Positions 1 through 9,026 of a stretch of 42,980 bases of DNA are shown here, in pieces. Position numbers and translations under genes: made by a program. The notes beneath the pieces are model-generated. The model worked only from the letters and a program-made list of their open reading frames with translations. It was not told where the DNA came from and ran no database searches. Source of the DNA: an uncultured Pelagibacteraceae bacterium. Its GTDB lineage: Bacteria; Pseudomonadota; Alphaproteobacteria; Pelagibacterales; Pelagibacteraceae. Each line of letters starts with the position of its first letter. Position 1 is the first letter of the stretch. The DNA lies in contig CACDQQ010000007.1 of the NCBI GenBank assembly GCA_902555065.1, forward strand, positions 1-42,980, given 5' to 3'.

Positions 1-666
1 TTTAAAAGTATCATTAATACCTTTAAATCTTGTTTTTTTATTTTTTTCAAAATAAATGGTTTTTATATGAATTTTGTAAATTTTTACTTTGTTTTTAATT
101 AAAAAATAATTCATAATATTATGAAAATCAAAACCATTTGCTTTTATTTTAAGAAACTTTTTTGCTAATTTTGAGCTATAAAGTCTTAGTCCAGTCTGAG
201 TGTCTTCTAAACTGTCATTGGTAATTAATTTATATATTACGCTGCTAATTTTATTGCCTAGAAATGACTTAAACGGGGTCTTTTTAAAAGTTAAATCTCT
301 AATACCAAAAATTACTTGATTATTTAATTTAAGTTTTTTGGACATGTTTATTATTTTTTTGACATCATTAAAATGATGTTGTCCATCGTCATCCATTGTG
401 CATATAAAGTGATATTTTTTATTTATAAATTTAATTCCTCTTTTTATTGAACCACCTTGACCTAAATTTATAGAGTTTTTTAAAACTAAAATATTTTTAA
501 ATTTTTTTTTTATGTTATCGATTATTTTTCTTGACTCATCTGAAGATTTATCATCAATAATTAATATATCATTTTTGATATTATTTATTCTTAAATTTTT
601 GATTACATTTACAAATTTTAAACTGCAATTGTATGATGGTATTAAAATTATAGTTTTTTTATCCAT
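1..666 (-). CDS. Family 2 glycosyltransferase, 3' end beyond window
   Basis: Reading on the minus strand from the ATG at 664-666 gives an open frame of 222 codons that runs off the left edge, so the C-terminus is missing. The N-terminus has the GT-A pattern: a beta strand and IPSYN near residue 10, an IIDDKSSD nucleotide-binding stretch near residues 36-43, LGQGGSIKRGI near residues 68-78, and the metal-binding MDDDGQH near residue 92. This matches polyisoprenyl-phosphate hexose transferases (DPM1/GtrB-like), which load a sugar onto a lipid carrier at the inner membrane face. Membrane segments expected after the catalytic domain would lie outside the window. It follows xsc on the same strand, but a long inverted repeat covers its start codon. 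The exact sugar and acceptor cannot be told. Confidence 0.85.
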   Translation of the reverse strand, partial: MDKKTIILIPSYNCSLKFVNVIKNLRINNIKNDILIIDDKSSDESRKIIDNIKKKFKNILVLKNSINLGQGGSIKRGIKFINKKYHFICTMDDDGQHHFNDVKKIINMSKKLKLNNQVIFGIRDLTFKKTPFKSFLGNKISSVIYKLITNDSLEDTQTGLRLYSSKLAKKFLKIKANGFDFHNIMNYFLIKNKVKIYKIHIKTIYFEKNKKTRFKGINDTFK

Positions 667-707
667 TTAAATAAAACAATAAGTAGATTGTTTGTTTTAT
701 TTAAATG
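664..707 (-). terminator. 16-bp inverted repeat between xsc and the glycosyltransferase
   Basis: Bases 664-679 and 692-707 are perfect reverse complements (16 bp) around a 12-nt loop. On the minus strand this hairpin lies downstream of the xsc stop and contains the ATG of the glycosyltransferase. It has no U tract after the stem, so it may be a transcript 3' end, a start-codon-masking hairpin, or both. Confidence 0.5.
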
Positions 708-734
708 TTAATTTTATATTGTAAATAATTAAGT

Positions 735-2519
735 TTAACTAATTAAAGACTTTTGAGGTCTCATATCACTCTTGCTTATACCAGCTACTTTAACTGGTTT
801 TTTCATGGCATCTCTTCTGAATGGCTCACCTAATTCTTGATTTAGAATTATTTCGATAAATGTCGTAATACCTTTTTTCTGATCTTCACACGATTGTTTA
901 ATTGCTTTTGTAGTTTCTTCCATTGTATTTGCGATAACACCTTTTAATCCACATGCATTAGCAACTTTTGCATAACTTAATTCTGGATCTAACTCTGTTC
1001 CCACAAAATTATCATCGAACCATAAAATTGAATTTCTTTTTTCGGCTCCCCATTGATAATTTCTAAAAATTACCATCGTTATTGCGGGCCACTCTTCTCT
1101 TGCACATGAACTCATTTCATTCATACTTATTCCAAATGCTCCATCACCAGCAAAACCTATAACTGGAGTATCTGGGCATCCAATTTTTGCTCCAAGAATA
1201 GATGGAAATCCATATCCACATGGTCCAAATAAACCTGGTGCCAAATATTTTCTTGGTTTCTCAAATGTTGGGTATGCATTACCTATTGCACAATTATTTC
1301 CAATATCACTTGAAATTATTACATCTTCTGGCATCCCAGCTTGGATAGCTCTCCATGCTTGTCTTGGAGACATTCTATCTTTATCTCTTTTTCTTGCTTC
1401 TTTATTCCAAACAGTTCCTGGATCATCATCCTCATGATCTAAACTTGTAAGAGTTTGCAACCATGCAGATTTTGTTTGATGAATTAGATTTTTTCTATCT
1501 TCTCTACCATTATCTCCAGCATTTGATGAAAGTTTTTCTAATATTTGTTGAGCTACCATTTTAGCGTCACCACAAATACCAACTGTAACTTTCTTAGTTA
1601 AACCAATACGATCAGGGTTCATATCTACTTGAATAATAGTTGCATCTTTTGGCCAGTAATCAATTCCGTATCCTGGTAATGTTGAAAATGGATTTAATCT
1701 TGTTCCTAATGCTAAAACTACATCAGCTTTTGAAATTAACTCCATTGCAGCTTTAGATCCGTTGTAACCTAATGGACCAACAGCTAATGGATGGCTTCCT
1801 GGAAAACTATCGTTATGTTGATATCCATTACATACAGGTGCATCAAGCTTTTCTGCTAATTTTTTACAATCATCAATCGCATCACCTATAACAACTCCCG
1901 CTCCAGATAAAATTACTGGGAATTTTGCTTCTGATAATAATTTTGCAGCTCTATCAACAGCATCTTTTCCACCACCTTGTCTTTCAAATCTTACAATTGG
2001 AGGTAACTCTATATCTATAACTTGTGTCCAAAAATCTCTTGGTACATTTATTTGTGCAGGCGCTGAACCTCTAAATGCTTTTTCTATTACTCTGTTTAAA
2101 ACTTCTGCCATTCTTGATGGGTCTCTAACTTCTTCTTGATAACACACCATGTCTTTAAATAAATTCATTTGCTCTACCTCTTGAAAACCACCTTGACCCA
2201 TAGTTTTGTTAGCAGCTTGTGGTGTAACTAATAGTAACGGCGTGTGATTCCAGTAAGCAGTTTTAATTGGTGTAACAAGTCCTGTAATACCTGGACCATT
2301 TTGAGCAATCACCATTGACATTTTTCCAGTTGCTCTCGTATAACCATCAGCAATCAATCCACCATTTGTTTCATGAGCAACGTCCCAAAAAGTTATTCCT
2401 GCTTCTGGGAAAAGATCAGAAATAGGCATGAATGCAGAACCAATAATACCAAACGAATGTTCGATACCATGCATTTGTAAAACTTTTACAAAAGCTTCTT
2501 CAGTTGTCATTTTAGCCAT
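735..2519 (-). CDS. xsc: Sulfoacetaldehyde acetyltransferase (Xsc)
   Basis: Xsc is a thiamine-diphosphate enzyme that converts sulfoacetaldehyde and phosphate to acetyl phosphate and sulfite, the desulfonation step of taurine and related C2 sulfonate breakdown. The 594-aa length is normal. The acetolactate-synthase-like fold is visible: an N-terminal ThDP domain with the conserved Glu in AHETNGG (E50), a central domain, and a C-terminal ThDP domain with GDGAFG near residue 455 and the downstream Asn in FRNYQWGAEKRN. The C-terminal GEPFRRDAMKKPVKVAGI stretch is typical of Xsc and not of acetolactate synthase. The gene is divergent from suyAB, and tpa, ald and the taurine transporter are elsewhere in the window, which supports the specific assignment. 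Confidence 0.95.
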   Translation of the reverse strand: MAKMTTEEAFVKVLQMHGIEHSFGIIGSAFMPISDLFPEAGITFWDVAHETNGGLIADGYTRATGKMSMVIAQNGPGITGLVTPIKTAYWNHTPLLLVTPQAANKTMGQGGFQEVEQMNLFKDMVCYQEEVRDPSRMAEVLNRVIEKAFRGSAPAQINVPRDFWTQVIDIELPPIVRFERQGGGKDAVDRAAKLLSEAKFPVILSGAGVVIGDAIDDCKKLAEKLDAPVCNGYQHNDSFPGSHPLAVGPLGYNGSKAAMELISKADVVLALGTRLNPFSTLPGYGIDYWPKDATIIQVDMNPDRIGLTKKVTVGICGDAKMVAQQILEKLSSNAGDNGREDRKNLIHQTKSAWLQTLTSLDHEDDDPGTVWNKEARKRDKDRMSPRQAWRAIQAGMPEDVIISSDIGNNCAIGNAYPTFEKPRKYLAPGLFGPCGYGFPSILGAKIGCPDTPVIGFAGDGAFGISMNEMSSCAREEWPAITMVIFRNYQWGAEKRNSILWFDDNFVGTELDPELSYAKVANACGLKGVIANTMEETTKAIKQSCEDQKKGITTFIEIILNQELGEPFRRDAMKKPVKVAGISKSDMRPQKSLIS

Positions 2520-2609
2520 ACTAAATCCTTCTTAATTTTATTTTTTAATTGTCAAAGTGCCCAATTCATATATAAATTGGATCGAATTTCAAACAAAGAA
2601 ATCGTCACA

Positions 2610-2897
2610 ATGGCTGGCACAGATATTATAATCCACGATGAAAAAGACAATGTAGGTGTTGTAGTTATTGAAAAAATTACTCCTAAACAAGACTGTGATT
2701 GCTGGATTATGGAAAATGATAAATCAGTAAAAATTCAATCGATGGATGAAATACCTTTGGGTCATAAAATTGCTATGACTGATCTTAACGAAGGAGATAC
2801 AATATTAAAGTACGGGCATGATATTGGCAAAGTAGTAAAATCTATTAAAAAAGGTGAGCATGTACATGTTCACAACGTAAAAACTAAAAAGTGGTAA
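2610..2897 (+). CDS. suyA: (R)-sulfolactate sulfo-lyase, small subunit (SuyA)
   Basis: This 95-aa protein is a single SAF-type domain of the kind found in the small subunit or N-terminus of UxaA-family dehydratases and lyases. The N-terminal [14 protein letters not shown] stretch and the C-terminal [13 protein letters not shown] are typical. With SuyB it should cleave (R)-sulfolactate to pyruvate and sulfite in the cytoplasm. I place the start at the ATG at 2610; the frame also extends 11 codons upstream to a TTG at 2577, but homologous SAF proteins begin close to the HDEKDNVG stretch. The stop is followed by suyB after one base, so the two are co-translated. The gene is divergent from xsc. 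Altronate or galactarate dehydratase is the alternative family role. Confidence 0.88.
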   Translation: MAGTDIIIHDEKDNVGVVVIEKITPKQDCDCWIMENDKSVKIQSMDEIPLGHKIAMTDLNEGDTILKYGHDIGKVVKSIKKGEHVHVHNVKTKKW

Positions 2898-2898
2898 A

Positions 2899-4065
2899 AT
2901 GGAAATTCCAAAAACGTTTTTAGGATATAAAAGAGAAGATGGAAGAACAGGCACAAGAAACCACGTAATAATCCTGCCTGTTGATGATATTTCAAATGCT
3001 TGTGCTGAAGCTGTAGCTAATAATATTAAAGGCACGATTGCACTTCCACATTCTTATGGAAGATTACAATTTGGAGCAGACTTAGAGCTTCATTTCAGAA
3101 CAATGATTGGAACAGGAAAAAATCCAAATGTTGCAGCAGTTATAGTCATTGGTATTGAGCCTAAATGGACAAAAAGAATTGTTGATGCAATTGCAACTAC
3201 TGGAAAACCAGTTGAAGGTTTTAGTATTGAAGGTGTTGGAGATATAGACACAATTGCAAGAGTTTCAAAGAAAGCTCAAGAATTTTCAATTTGGGCGTCA
3301 GAGAAACAAAGAGAAGAGCGTCCTATAAGTGATTTATGGATTTCAGTTAAATGTGGAGAGTCTGATACAACATCTGGATTAGCATCAAATCCGACAGTTG
3401 GAAATTTAATGGATAAATTAGAGCCCTTAGGTGTTCATTTATGTTTTGGTGAAACATCTGAGCTAACTGGAGCTGAAACAGTTTGTGAAAAAAGAGGAAA
3501 AACTACTGAGGCTCAAGAAAAGTTTAGGAAAACTTGGAGTTCTTATAATGATTTCATCTTAAAAGAAGCAACAGACGATCTTTCCGAAAGTCAACCAACA
3601 GCTGGAAATATAGCTGGTGGACTTACTACAATTGAAGAAAAAGCATTTGGAAACTTTCAAAAAATTGGAGGATGTAAATTTATTGATGTGTTAGAACCGG
3701 CAGAAGAACCAACTAAAGGTCCAGGCTTATACTTTATGGATACCTCATCAGCTGCTGCTGAATGTGTTACTTTACAAGCTGCAGGAGGATTTAATCTCCA
3801 CCTATTTCCAACTGGACAAGGAAATATAATTGGAAACCCAATTGAACCAGTATTAAAACTAACTGCTAATCCTTTAACTGCTAGAACCATGAGCGAACAT
3901 ATTGATGTTGATGTTTCTAAAATCTTATCAAGAGAAATGAATTTAGATGAGGCAGGTGATGAATTAATTAAAGCAACGATAAGAGTTGCAAATGGAAGAT
4001 TAACTTGTGCTGAAGCACTTGGTCATAGAGAATTTGTTATGACTAAATTATACAGAAGTGCTTAA
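2899..4065 (+). CDS. suyB: (R)-sulfolactate sulfo-lyase, large subunit (SuyB)
   Basis: This 388-aa protein is the catalytic UxaA-type large subunit. It opens with [15 protein letters not shown], the family's conserved N-terminal signature, and carries [19 protein letters not shown] near residues 152-170, with a Cys/Glu/Asp set that probably binds metal. [18 protein letters not shown] near residue 241 and the MDTSSAAAE stretch also fit SuyB. The predicted reaction is (R)-sulfolactate to pyruvate plus sulfite. Because UxaA (altronate) and GarD (galactarate) share this fold, the substrate call rests partly on context: xsc next door, a sulfite-type exporter behind it and aprBA beyond. Its stop codon and that of the convergent exporter share the palindrome TTAA at 4062-4065. 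Confidence 0.87.
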   Translation: MEIPKTFLGYKREDGRTGTRNHVIILPVDDISNACAEAVANNIKGTIALPHSYGRLQFGADLELHFRTMIGTGKNPNVAAVIVIGIEPKWTKRIVDAIATTGKPVEGFSIEGVGDIDTIARVSKKAQEFSIWASEKQREERPISDLWISVKCGESDTTSGLASNPTVGNLMDKLEPLGVHLCFGETSELTGAETVCEKRGKTTEAQEKFRKTWSSYNDFILKEATDDLSESQPTAGNIAGGLTTIEEKAFGNFQKIGGCKFIDVLEPAEEPTKGPGLYFMDTSSAAAECVTLQAAGGFNLHLFPTGQGNIIGNPIEPVLKLTANPLTARTMSEHIDVDVSKILSREMNLDEAGDELIKATIRVANGRLTCAEALGHREFVMTKLYRSA

Positions 4066-5147
4066 GCTTTAAGCTTAGCTTCTCTTGCTTTATTCCACTT
4101 AGAGATATAATTTCTTAAAATTGCAGCTCCAATCCCAAGAACTACTGCCAACACAACTGATGTTAATCCATAAAACACAGGAAGATCTTTTGAGTAATCT
4201 AAAATAAACTGCGCAATATTACCTAAATTTTTAGTTCCATTAAATACTTTTTCAACAACTACTTTTTCTTTGATAAAAGTATCATAAGCAATTGCAATAC
4301 CAACTAACAATAAAAGTATTGCCAAGATTGTTTTAAATTCTGAGCTATCAACTTTTTCACCAATTTTTTGACCAAACTGAACACCAATGATTGAGCCAAG
4401 TATAAGTACAAAAACTAAAACAAGATCAATGGTTCCGTAATTAAAAGCATGAAGAACAGTTACGATTGCACTTACAAATATTGTAACAAACAAAGATGTT
4501 CCAGGAATTAGTTTAGTTGGCATTCCAATAATATAAATCATTGCAGGAACCAATATAAATGCACCACCTACTCCCATAATTGCTGCAATATATCCAACAA
4601 TTAAACCAATAATAATCGGAGTAAATGCGCTTTCATAAACCTTTGATTTTTTAAAACGCATTCGAAAAGGTAGTCCATGAATCCAATAATGAGTATGCAA
4701 TTTTTTTCTAATAACAATTTTTTTTCTAGCCTTATCAATTTCTGATACTCCTTGAATAAGCATTAAAGTTCCAAGTATAGCTAAGATATACATGTAGGCT
4801 AAAGAGATAACGATGTTTATTTTTCCTATATCCTGAAAATAAGAAAAAGTTAAAATCCCTAGTAAGGTTCCAATAGTTCCTCCAACCACTATCATCAGAC
4901 CCATTTTATAATCTAATGTACCTTTTAAGTAATGAGTAGTTGAACCAGATACAGATGTACCTAAAATATTGCTTGCTTCATTTGGTACTGCATAAGCAGG
5001 TGGAATACCCAAAAAAATTAAAAATGGTGTCATTAAAAATCCTCCACCTACTCCAAACAATCCTGAAAGAATACCAACTGCTAAACTTAAACCAAATATA
5101 AAGAGTATGTTAATTTCGACTTGAGCTATTGGAAGAAAATATTCCAT
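4062..5147 (-). CDS. TSUP (TauE/SafE) family permease, probable sulfite/sulfonate exporter
   Basis: This 361-aa integral membrane protein is a TauE/SafE/DUF81 permease. It has the family's internal duplication: [17 protein letters not shown] near residue 29 and again [16 protein letters not shown] near residue 189, each followed by a conserved P-x-G/N-x-S stretch. About eight or nine hydrophobic segments are visible, with a basic cytoplasmic loop near residues 140-165. TSUP proteins linked to sulfonate pathways (TauZ, CuyZ, SuyZ) are thought to export sulfite or import sulfonates. Sitting between suyAB and aprBA, this one probably removes toxic sulfite. It is convergent with suyB (TTAA stop overlap). 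The direction of transport is inferred from the neighbourhood. Confidence 0.85.
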   Translation of the reverse strand: MEYFLPIAQVEINILFIFGLSLAVGILSGLFGVGGGFLMTPFLIFLGIPPAYAVPNEASNILGTSVSGSTTHYLKGTLDYKMGLMIVVGGTIGTLLGILTFSYFQDIGKINIVISLAYMYILAILGTLMLIQGVSEIDKARKKIVIRKKLHTHYWIHGLPFRMRFKKSKVYESAFTPIIIGLIVGYIAAIMGVGGAFILVPAMIYIIGMPTKLIPGTSLFVTIFVSAIVTVLHAFNYGTIDLVLVFVLILGSIIGVQFGQKIGEKVDSSEFKTILAILLLLVGIAIAYDTFIKEKVVVEKVFNGTKNLGNIAQFILDYSKDLPVFYGLTSVVLAVVLGIGAAILRNYISKWNKAREAKLKA

Positions 5148-5198
5148 ATAATCTAACTATTCCTCTCATTATCCAAAGTCAATGATTATAAGAATAAA

Positions 5199-5345
5199 TT
5201 AAATAAAATTTTGGAATGTTCCTAGGATTATAATTGCCCAAGTAAAAAATATAAAAAGATAAATAAAAGATTTAATTATTTTTGAAAGCTGATTTGAAAC
5301 TAATAAAGGAATTTTCTTAATATTTTGATTAAAAACTTGAAGCAT
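5199..5345 (-). CDS. Possible 48-aa single-span membrane protein
   Basis: The gap 5148-5396 holds a short minus-strand frame starting at ATG 5343-5345 and ending in TAA at 5199. The product has a basic amphipathic N-terminus (KKIPLLVSNQ, then SKIIKS) followed by one hydrophobic span (FIYLFIFFTWAIIILGTF). It is co-oriented with the apr genes and the exporter and fills most of the gap. There is no clear Shine-Dalgarno sequence upstream, and a short A+T-rich hydrophobic frame can arise by chance, so this is tentative. No function is assigned. Confidence 0.35.
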   Translation of the reverse strand: MLQVFNQNIKKIPLLVSNQLSKIIKSFIYLFIFFTWAIIILGTFQNFI

Positions 5346-5396
5346 AACCGCGAAATACCACAAGTTTTATTAAATGCAAATAATATTTAATTAAAT

Positions 5397-5747
5397 TTAA
5401 AAAATAGTTGCTCCGAAGACTTTGACCTCATCTCCCTCTTCTCCAAGGACAAGTCGGCCTAAAAAGTCTCCTGGTATCTCTGTACTGTTTTGTTTATAGA
5501 TAACAGTTACGTACAAGCCTCTTCTCAGACAGCCTATAGCTTTACACCCTTCTTTAAGGCTTGAGATCAGCTTATTGCTTGCCCATTGCTTACCAAGCTC
5601 TACTTCATTGGCTCCATAAAGCATTTGTGATGATAAATCCCTTGTAAAACCACCATAGTCCTTCATGTTGGAACATCTAACCATGTTATCCCAGATAGGA
5701 TCAGCAATTTTAATGATTTCTTCGTCTGATTTGTCGACAATACTCAT
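5397..5747 (-). CDS. Unknown 116-aa protein, last gene of the apr operon
   Basis: I do not recognise this family with certainty. It starts 9 bases after the aprA stop on the same strand, so it is almost surely co-transcribed with aprMBA. The product is soluble and acidic at the N-terminus, with Cys residues in MVRCSNM, KEGCKAIGC. The pattern of a helical first half (WDNMVRCSNMKDYGGFTRDLS) and a beta-rich second half (GLYVTVIYKQN, GRLVLGEEGDEVKVFGATIF) resembles small NTF2-like/DUF3887 alpha+beta folds, which is only a shape impression. Base composition is unusual: I count about 42% G+C over 5401-5640, above sampled stretches of aprA and the exporter (33-37%), with more GTC, TCC and CTT codons. 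This could mean transfer or different selection. Confidence 0.8.
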   Translation of the reverse strand: MSIVDKSDEEIIKIADPIWDNMVRCSNMKDYGGFTRDLSSQMLYGANEVELGKQWASNKLISSLKEGCKAIGCLRRGLYVTVIYKQNSTEIPGDFLGRLVLGEEGDEVKVFGATIF

Positions 5748-5756
5748 CTAAAATGG

Positions 5757-7616
5757 TTAGGAAGCTTGCTTCTTCTCTTTATCATCAACGATGTGATAAA
5801 CAGGCTTTTTCTCCATTTCAAATTTTCCAGTCTCAGGATCTCTTCTAGAAACAGTTAAACAGTGCCAGTTTTCATCATCAAGTTTCATATGATCGCCTCT
5901 ATAATAATAGCCTGGCCAACGCGTTTCTTCTCTAAATAAAGTATGATGAGCAACGCATTCTGAAGTAACAGCTCTATGCTTAAGTTCCCATGCTCTCATC
6001 AATTGGTGATAATCTTCAGCTCCAACATGATCTAAGTCTTCTTGAAGTAATTGTAGCTGTTCTAGGCCTTTTTTAAGTAGATTATCGTTTGTCATGTAAT
6101 TATTTGTTAATCCACCACAATATTCATCCATAATTTTTTGTAGTCTTTGTAGTCCTTGTATAGGTAAAATATAGCTTGGAGAAACAGTTCCTCCAGTAAT
6201 TTCATTTCTTCCCACAGTATAGTTTTCAATTGGCTTGAATATTTCTTCTTTAAGCTTCTCTAATTGAGCATCAGAAACTTCAATATCATCAGCTTTTTTA
6301 TCTTGAATATATTTAACAGCAGCTTTAGAGGCTAATCTTCCTTCTGTAAACGAACCAGATGAAAACTTATGAGCACTTCCACCAACTGCATCTCCTGCTC
6401 CAAATAATCCATCGATAGTCATCATTCTATTGTATCCCCAGAAGTATTCATCAGGTGCTATATCTTCTGGTCCACTAACCCATGCTCCAGAACATGTAGC
6501 ATGAGATCCCATTACATATGGCTCTGATGTAGTTAATTCAGGGTTTGTATATTTTGGATCAATATTTTGAGATGCCCAAACAACCGCTTGCCCAACTGTC
6601 ATACCTAAGAAGTTTTCCCATCCAACAGTTTCTAAATGTGGGTCTTGAAATGCTTCTTTTGTAACCATGTGGATTGGTCCACCGCCTGCAGCTGTTTCTT
6701 GAATAAATGCATGATTTCTCAAACAAGTTGGTGTTGGATGATGGTCTATATATTCACCTACTAATTCTTTAGTAGCATCATACCACTTTTTCTCATAGTT
6801 TTCACCATTAGCGTTTTGAGTATATGTTTTTAAATGAAGGAAATATGCTCCAACTGGACCATAACCATCTTTAAATCTACAAAGTACAATTCTATTTTCC
6901 ATTTGAGTCATTTTTGCCCCTGCTTGAATGGGTAATGCATAAGCAGATCCATTACTCCAAGGTGCATACCATGTTCTACCCATGCCCTCACCAACTGCTC
7001 TTGGTTTAAATATGTGCGATGCTCCACCAGCAGAAACAACTACTGTTCTAGATTTAAATACATGGAAATTTCCAGTTCTAACATTAAAGCCAACTGCACC
7101 AGCTATACGGTTTGGATTTTTTTCATCTTTTAAAAGATGAGTAATCATTATTCTGTTATAAATTTTATCTGCAGATTTTTTTGCGGCCTCAGCTACAATC
7201 GGTTTGTAACTTTCACCGTGTATCATAATTTGCCATTTACCTTCTCTTTGATATCTTCCAGTTTCTTTATTTTTCATCATTGGAAGACCCCATTCATCAA
7301 ACATATGAACAGTTGAATCTACATGACGTGCCATATCATAACCTAAATCTTCTCTAACAAGACCCATCAAATCATTTCTAGCGTACCTTACATGGTCCTC
7401 TGGCATATTCTCACCCCACTGCATACCCATATAACAGTTAATAGCGTAAAGACCTTGTGCAACTGCTCCACTTCTATCTATGTTTGCTTTTTCTACACAG
7501 ATTATTTTTAAATCTCTTCCCCAGTGTCTTGCCTCAAAGGTAGCACCTGTTCCAGCCATACCTCCACCGACAACTAGTACATCACATTCTTCAATGATTG
7601 TTTTGTGCTTAGCCAT
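5757..7616 (-). CDS. aprA: Adenylylsulfate reductase alpha subunit (AprA)
   Basis: AprA is the FAD-bearing catalytic subunit of APS reductase. It interconverts APS with AMP plus sulfite; in SAR11, which has no dissimilatory sulfate reduction, the oxidative direction is assumed. The 619-aa chain has the Rossmann dinucleotide motif VVGGGMAGTG at residues 15-24 and the fumarate-reductase-like fold. RNHAFIQETAAGGGPIHM near residue 300, the GSHATCSGAW stretch near residue 371, GLFGAGDAVGGSAHKFSSGS near residue 405 and RWPGYYYRGDH near residue 570 are all AprA hallmarks. Its start overlaps the aprB stop by one base (TAATG), the usual coupled aprBA arrangement. Here it would detoxify or use sulfite from Xsc and SuyAB. 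Confidence 0.97.
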   Translation of the reverse strand: MAKHKTIIEECDVLVVGGGMAGTGATFEARHWGRDLKIICVEKANIDRSGAVAQGLYAINCYMGMQWGENMPEDHVRYARNDLMGLVREDLGYDMARHVDSTVHMFDEWGLPMMKNKETGRYQREGKWQIMIHGESYKPIVAEAAKKSADKIYNRIMITHLLKDEKNPNRIAGAVGFNVRTGNFHVFKSRTVVVSAGGASHIFKPRAVGEGMGRTWYAPWSNGSAYALPIQAGAKMTQMENRIVLCRFKDGYGPVGAYFLHLKTYTQNANGENYEKKWYDATKELVGEYIDHHPTPTCLRNHAFIQETAAGGGPIHMVTKEAFQDPHLETVGWENFLGMTVGQAVVWASQNIDPKYTNPELTTSEPYVMGSHATCSGAWVSGPEDIAPDEYFWGYNRMMTIDGLFGAGDAVGGSAHKFSSGSFTEGRLASKAAVKYIQDKKADDIEVSDAQLEKLKEEIFKPIENYTVGRNEITGGTVSPSYILPIQGLQRLQKIMDEYCGGLTNNYMTNDNLLKKGLEQLQLLQEDLDHVGAEDYHQLMRAWELKHRAVTSECVAHHTLFREETRWPGYYYRGDHMKLDDENWHCLTVSRRDPETGKFEMEKKPVYHIVDDKEKKQAS

Positions 7617-8086
7617 TAATAATAAACGCCTTGCTTAAATGAATTCTTATCTAAAGTTGGTAAATCTTTTTCAGTATTTAAACCATGTGGCTCATTATAT
7701 AAAATTTGTGAATTAATCTCTCCTTGATTAGGAGTGTCAGCTTCAGCTAATTTTGGTATAAATTTTCCCCAAGGTTTTGTTGTTATTGGTGATACAAAAT
7801 TTTTCTCTGTACCGTTTCTAAATTTAATTCTCCAAGAAATAGTTCCTTTTTCTTCTTCTCTTCTAACTCTAACACTATGACCCATTGGAGCAAAGTCAGC
7901 ATAGCCTCTTACATCAATTGCATGATTAGGACATGCCTTAACGCATGAATAGCACTCCCAACAAAAATTTGGTTCTATATTTTTTGCTCTTCTAATAGTT
8001 TCATCTATGTGCATGATATCTGATGGACATATATCTACGCAATGACCACAACCATCACATCTCGTCATATATACAAAAGTTGACAT
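7616..8086 (-). CDS. aprB: Adenylylsulfate reductase beta subunit (AprB)
   Basis: AprB is the iron-sulfur electron-transfer subunit paired with AprA. The 156-aa length is normal. Two [4Fe-4S] ferredoxin motifs are seen at the N-terminus: C10, C13, C16, C20 (CDGCGHCVDIC) and C42, C45, C48, C52 (CWECYSCVKAC). After these come the beta-sheet segment (GHSVRVRREEEKGTISWRI) and the long C-terminal tail that wraps AprA (PWGKFIPKLAEADTP to the end). It would carry electrons between the AprA FAD and AprM in the membrane. It follows aprM by 39 bases and runs directly into aprA. Confidence 0.97.
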   Translation of the reverse strand: MSTFVYMTRCDGCGHCVDICPSDIMHIDETIRRAKNIEPNFCWECYSCVKACPNHAIDVRGYADFAPMGHSVRVRREEEKGTISWRIKFRNGTEKNFVSPITTKPWGKFIPKLAEADTPNQGEINSQILYNEPHGLNTEKDLPTLDKNSFKQGVYY

Positions 8087-8125
8087 ATCTACTTATTACC
8101 TTTCTTTAAAATTTTATCAATCATA

Positions 8126-8920
8126 TTAATAGTGCTTTGGTGCCTCACGTTTAATTCCAAGTCCAAATTGTTCTGGAGCATCTGCAGGTGGAGGTAAATT
8201 ATCTCTTGAACCATCTGCCTCTGCTAAATTTTTTTGGATTGCAGCACCTGGTTTGTAGAACATATGTGCAAATTTAGACCAGTAAACTCCTCCAAATAAA
8301 ACTATGTTAGCTACCGCAAACAAAATTAAAAATAAAATACTTAAACCATTAGATCCTGAATATTGGAAATACGACCAAGCTAAACCAAACGTAGAAGATA
8401 ATACTAAAGCTAAAACAAATAAATCTGCTTTTATGATCCTAAAAACTGAGTGAGCTTCAGCAGATACATCTACTCTTAAAAAAAACCAAAACCAATAAGC
8501 TCCAAGGCAAGTTAAAATTGCACCAGCGTGCCAAATGATTGGCCATACAGATGGGGTTACAGCATTAGGAGAAGAATATCCAAATATCATAACACCTGAC
8601 CCGATCCAAAATAATATTGTTCCATACATTCCTAATACATGTGCAAATCTTCTTTTACCCAAACCCAATTCAGATGTAGTTCCAATATCATGTACTACTG
8701 TTTTAGAAATTATCGCTGTTTTTTCTCCAATACTTAATTCTCTACTTGCTGCTTTTTTTGCTTTTTTAGCATTATTAAAAAAATATTTTACATTCTTCTT
8801 ATGAATTATATCCATAAGTGTTCCAATCACTACTAATGCTAACATCAACAAAACAAATGCTTGCAAAGCAATTGAAGGAACTGTTGAGGAAAGGACAGCA
8901 AATGGATTTGTTGTGAACAT
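8126..8920 (-). CDS. aprM: APS reductase membrane anchor (AprM)
   Basis: This 264-aa integral membrane protein is the first gene of the aprMBA run. It has about five hydrophobic spans, an N-terminal span, a basic amphipathic loop (HKKNVKYFFNNAKKAKKAA), and a proline-rich cytoplasmic tail. Histidines placed in or near the spans (RRFAHVLGMYG, IIWHAGAIL, SAEAHSVFRI, KFAHMFYKPG) resemble the haem-ligand pattern of NarI/HdrE/QmoC-type anchors. In sulfur oxidisers and SAR11, aprM is the gene that accompanies aprBA when qmoABC is absent. The likely role is to hand electrons from AprB to quinone. A good Shine-Dalgarno (GGAGATA) precedes the ATG. Haem binding is inferred, not shown. Confidence 0.88.
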   Translation of the reverse strand: MFTTNPFAVLSSTVPSIALQAFVLLMLALVVIGTLMDIIHKKNVKYFFNNAKKAKKAASRELSIGEKTAIISKTVVHDIGTTSELGLGKRRFAHVLGMYGTILFWIGSGVMIFGYSSPNAVTPSVWPIIWHAGAILTCLGAYWFWFFLRVDVSAEAHSVFRIIKADLFVLALVLSSTFGLAWSYFQYSGSNGLSILFLILFAVANIVLFGGVYWSKFAHMFYKPGAAIQKNLAEADGSRDNLPPPADAPEQFGLGIKREAPKHY

Positions 8921-9026
8921 ATTATTATCTCCGCTAAATATAATACTAATCTAAGCTCTTAATCTATAAAAAATATTAGATCAACTGACTAATAATCTCA
9001 TCTCAATAAAAAAATGTTAATAAAAG

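Noticed and set aside
2577..2609. TTG start giving SuyA 11 more residues
   Set aside because: An ATG at 2610 places the start close to the conserved SAF-domain beginning; the extension has no Shine-Dalgarno and no conserved features.
2805..3035. Minus-strand frame of 76 codons across the suyA/suyB junction
   Set aside because: It lies wholly inside confidently assigned suyA and suyB on the other strand and has no recognisable motif.
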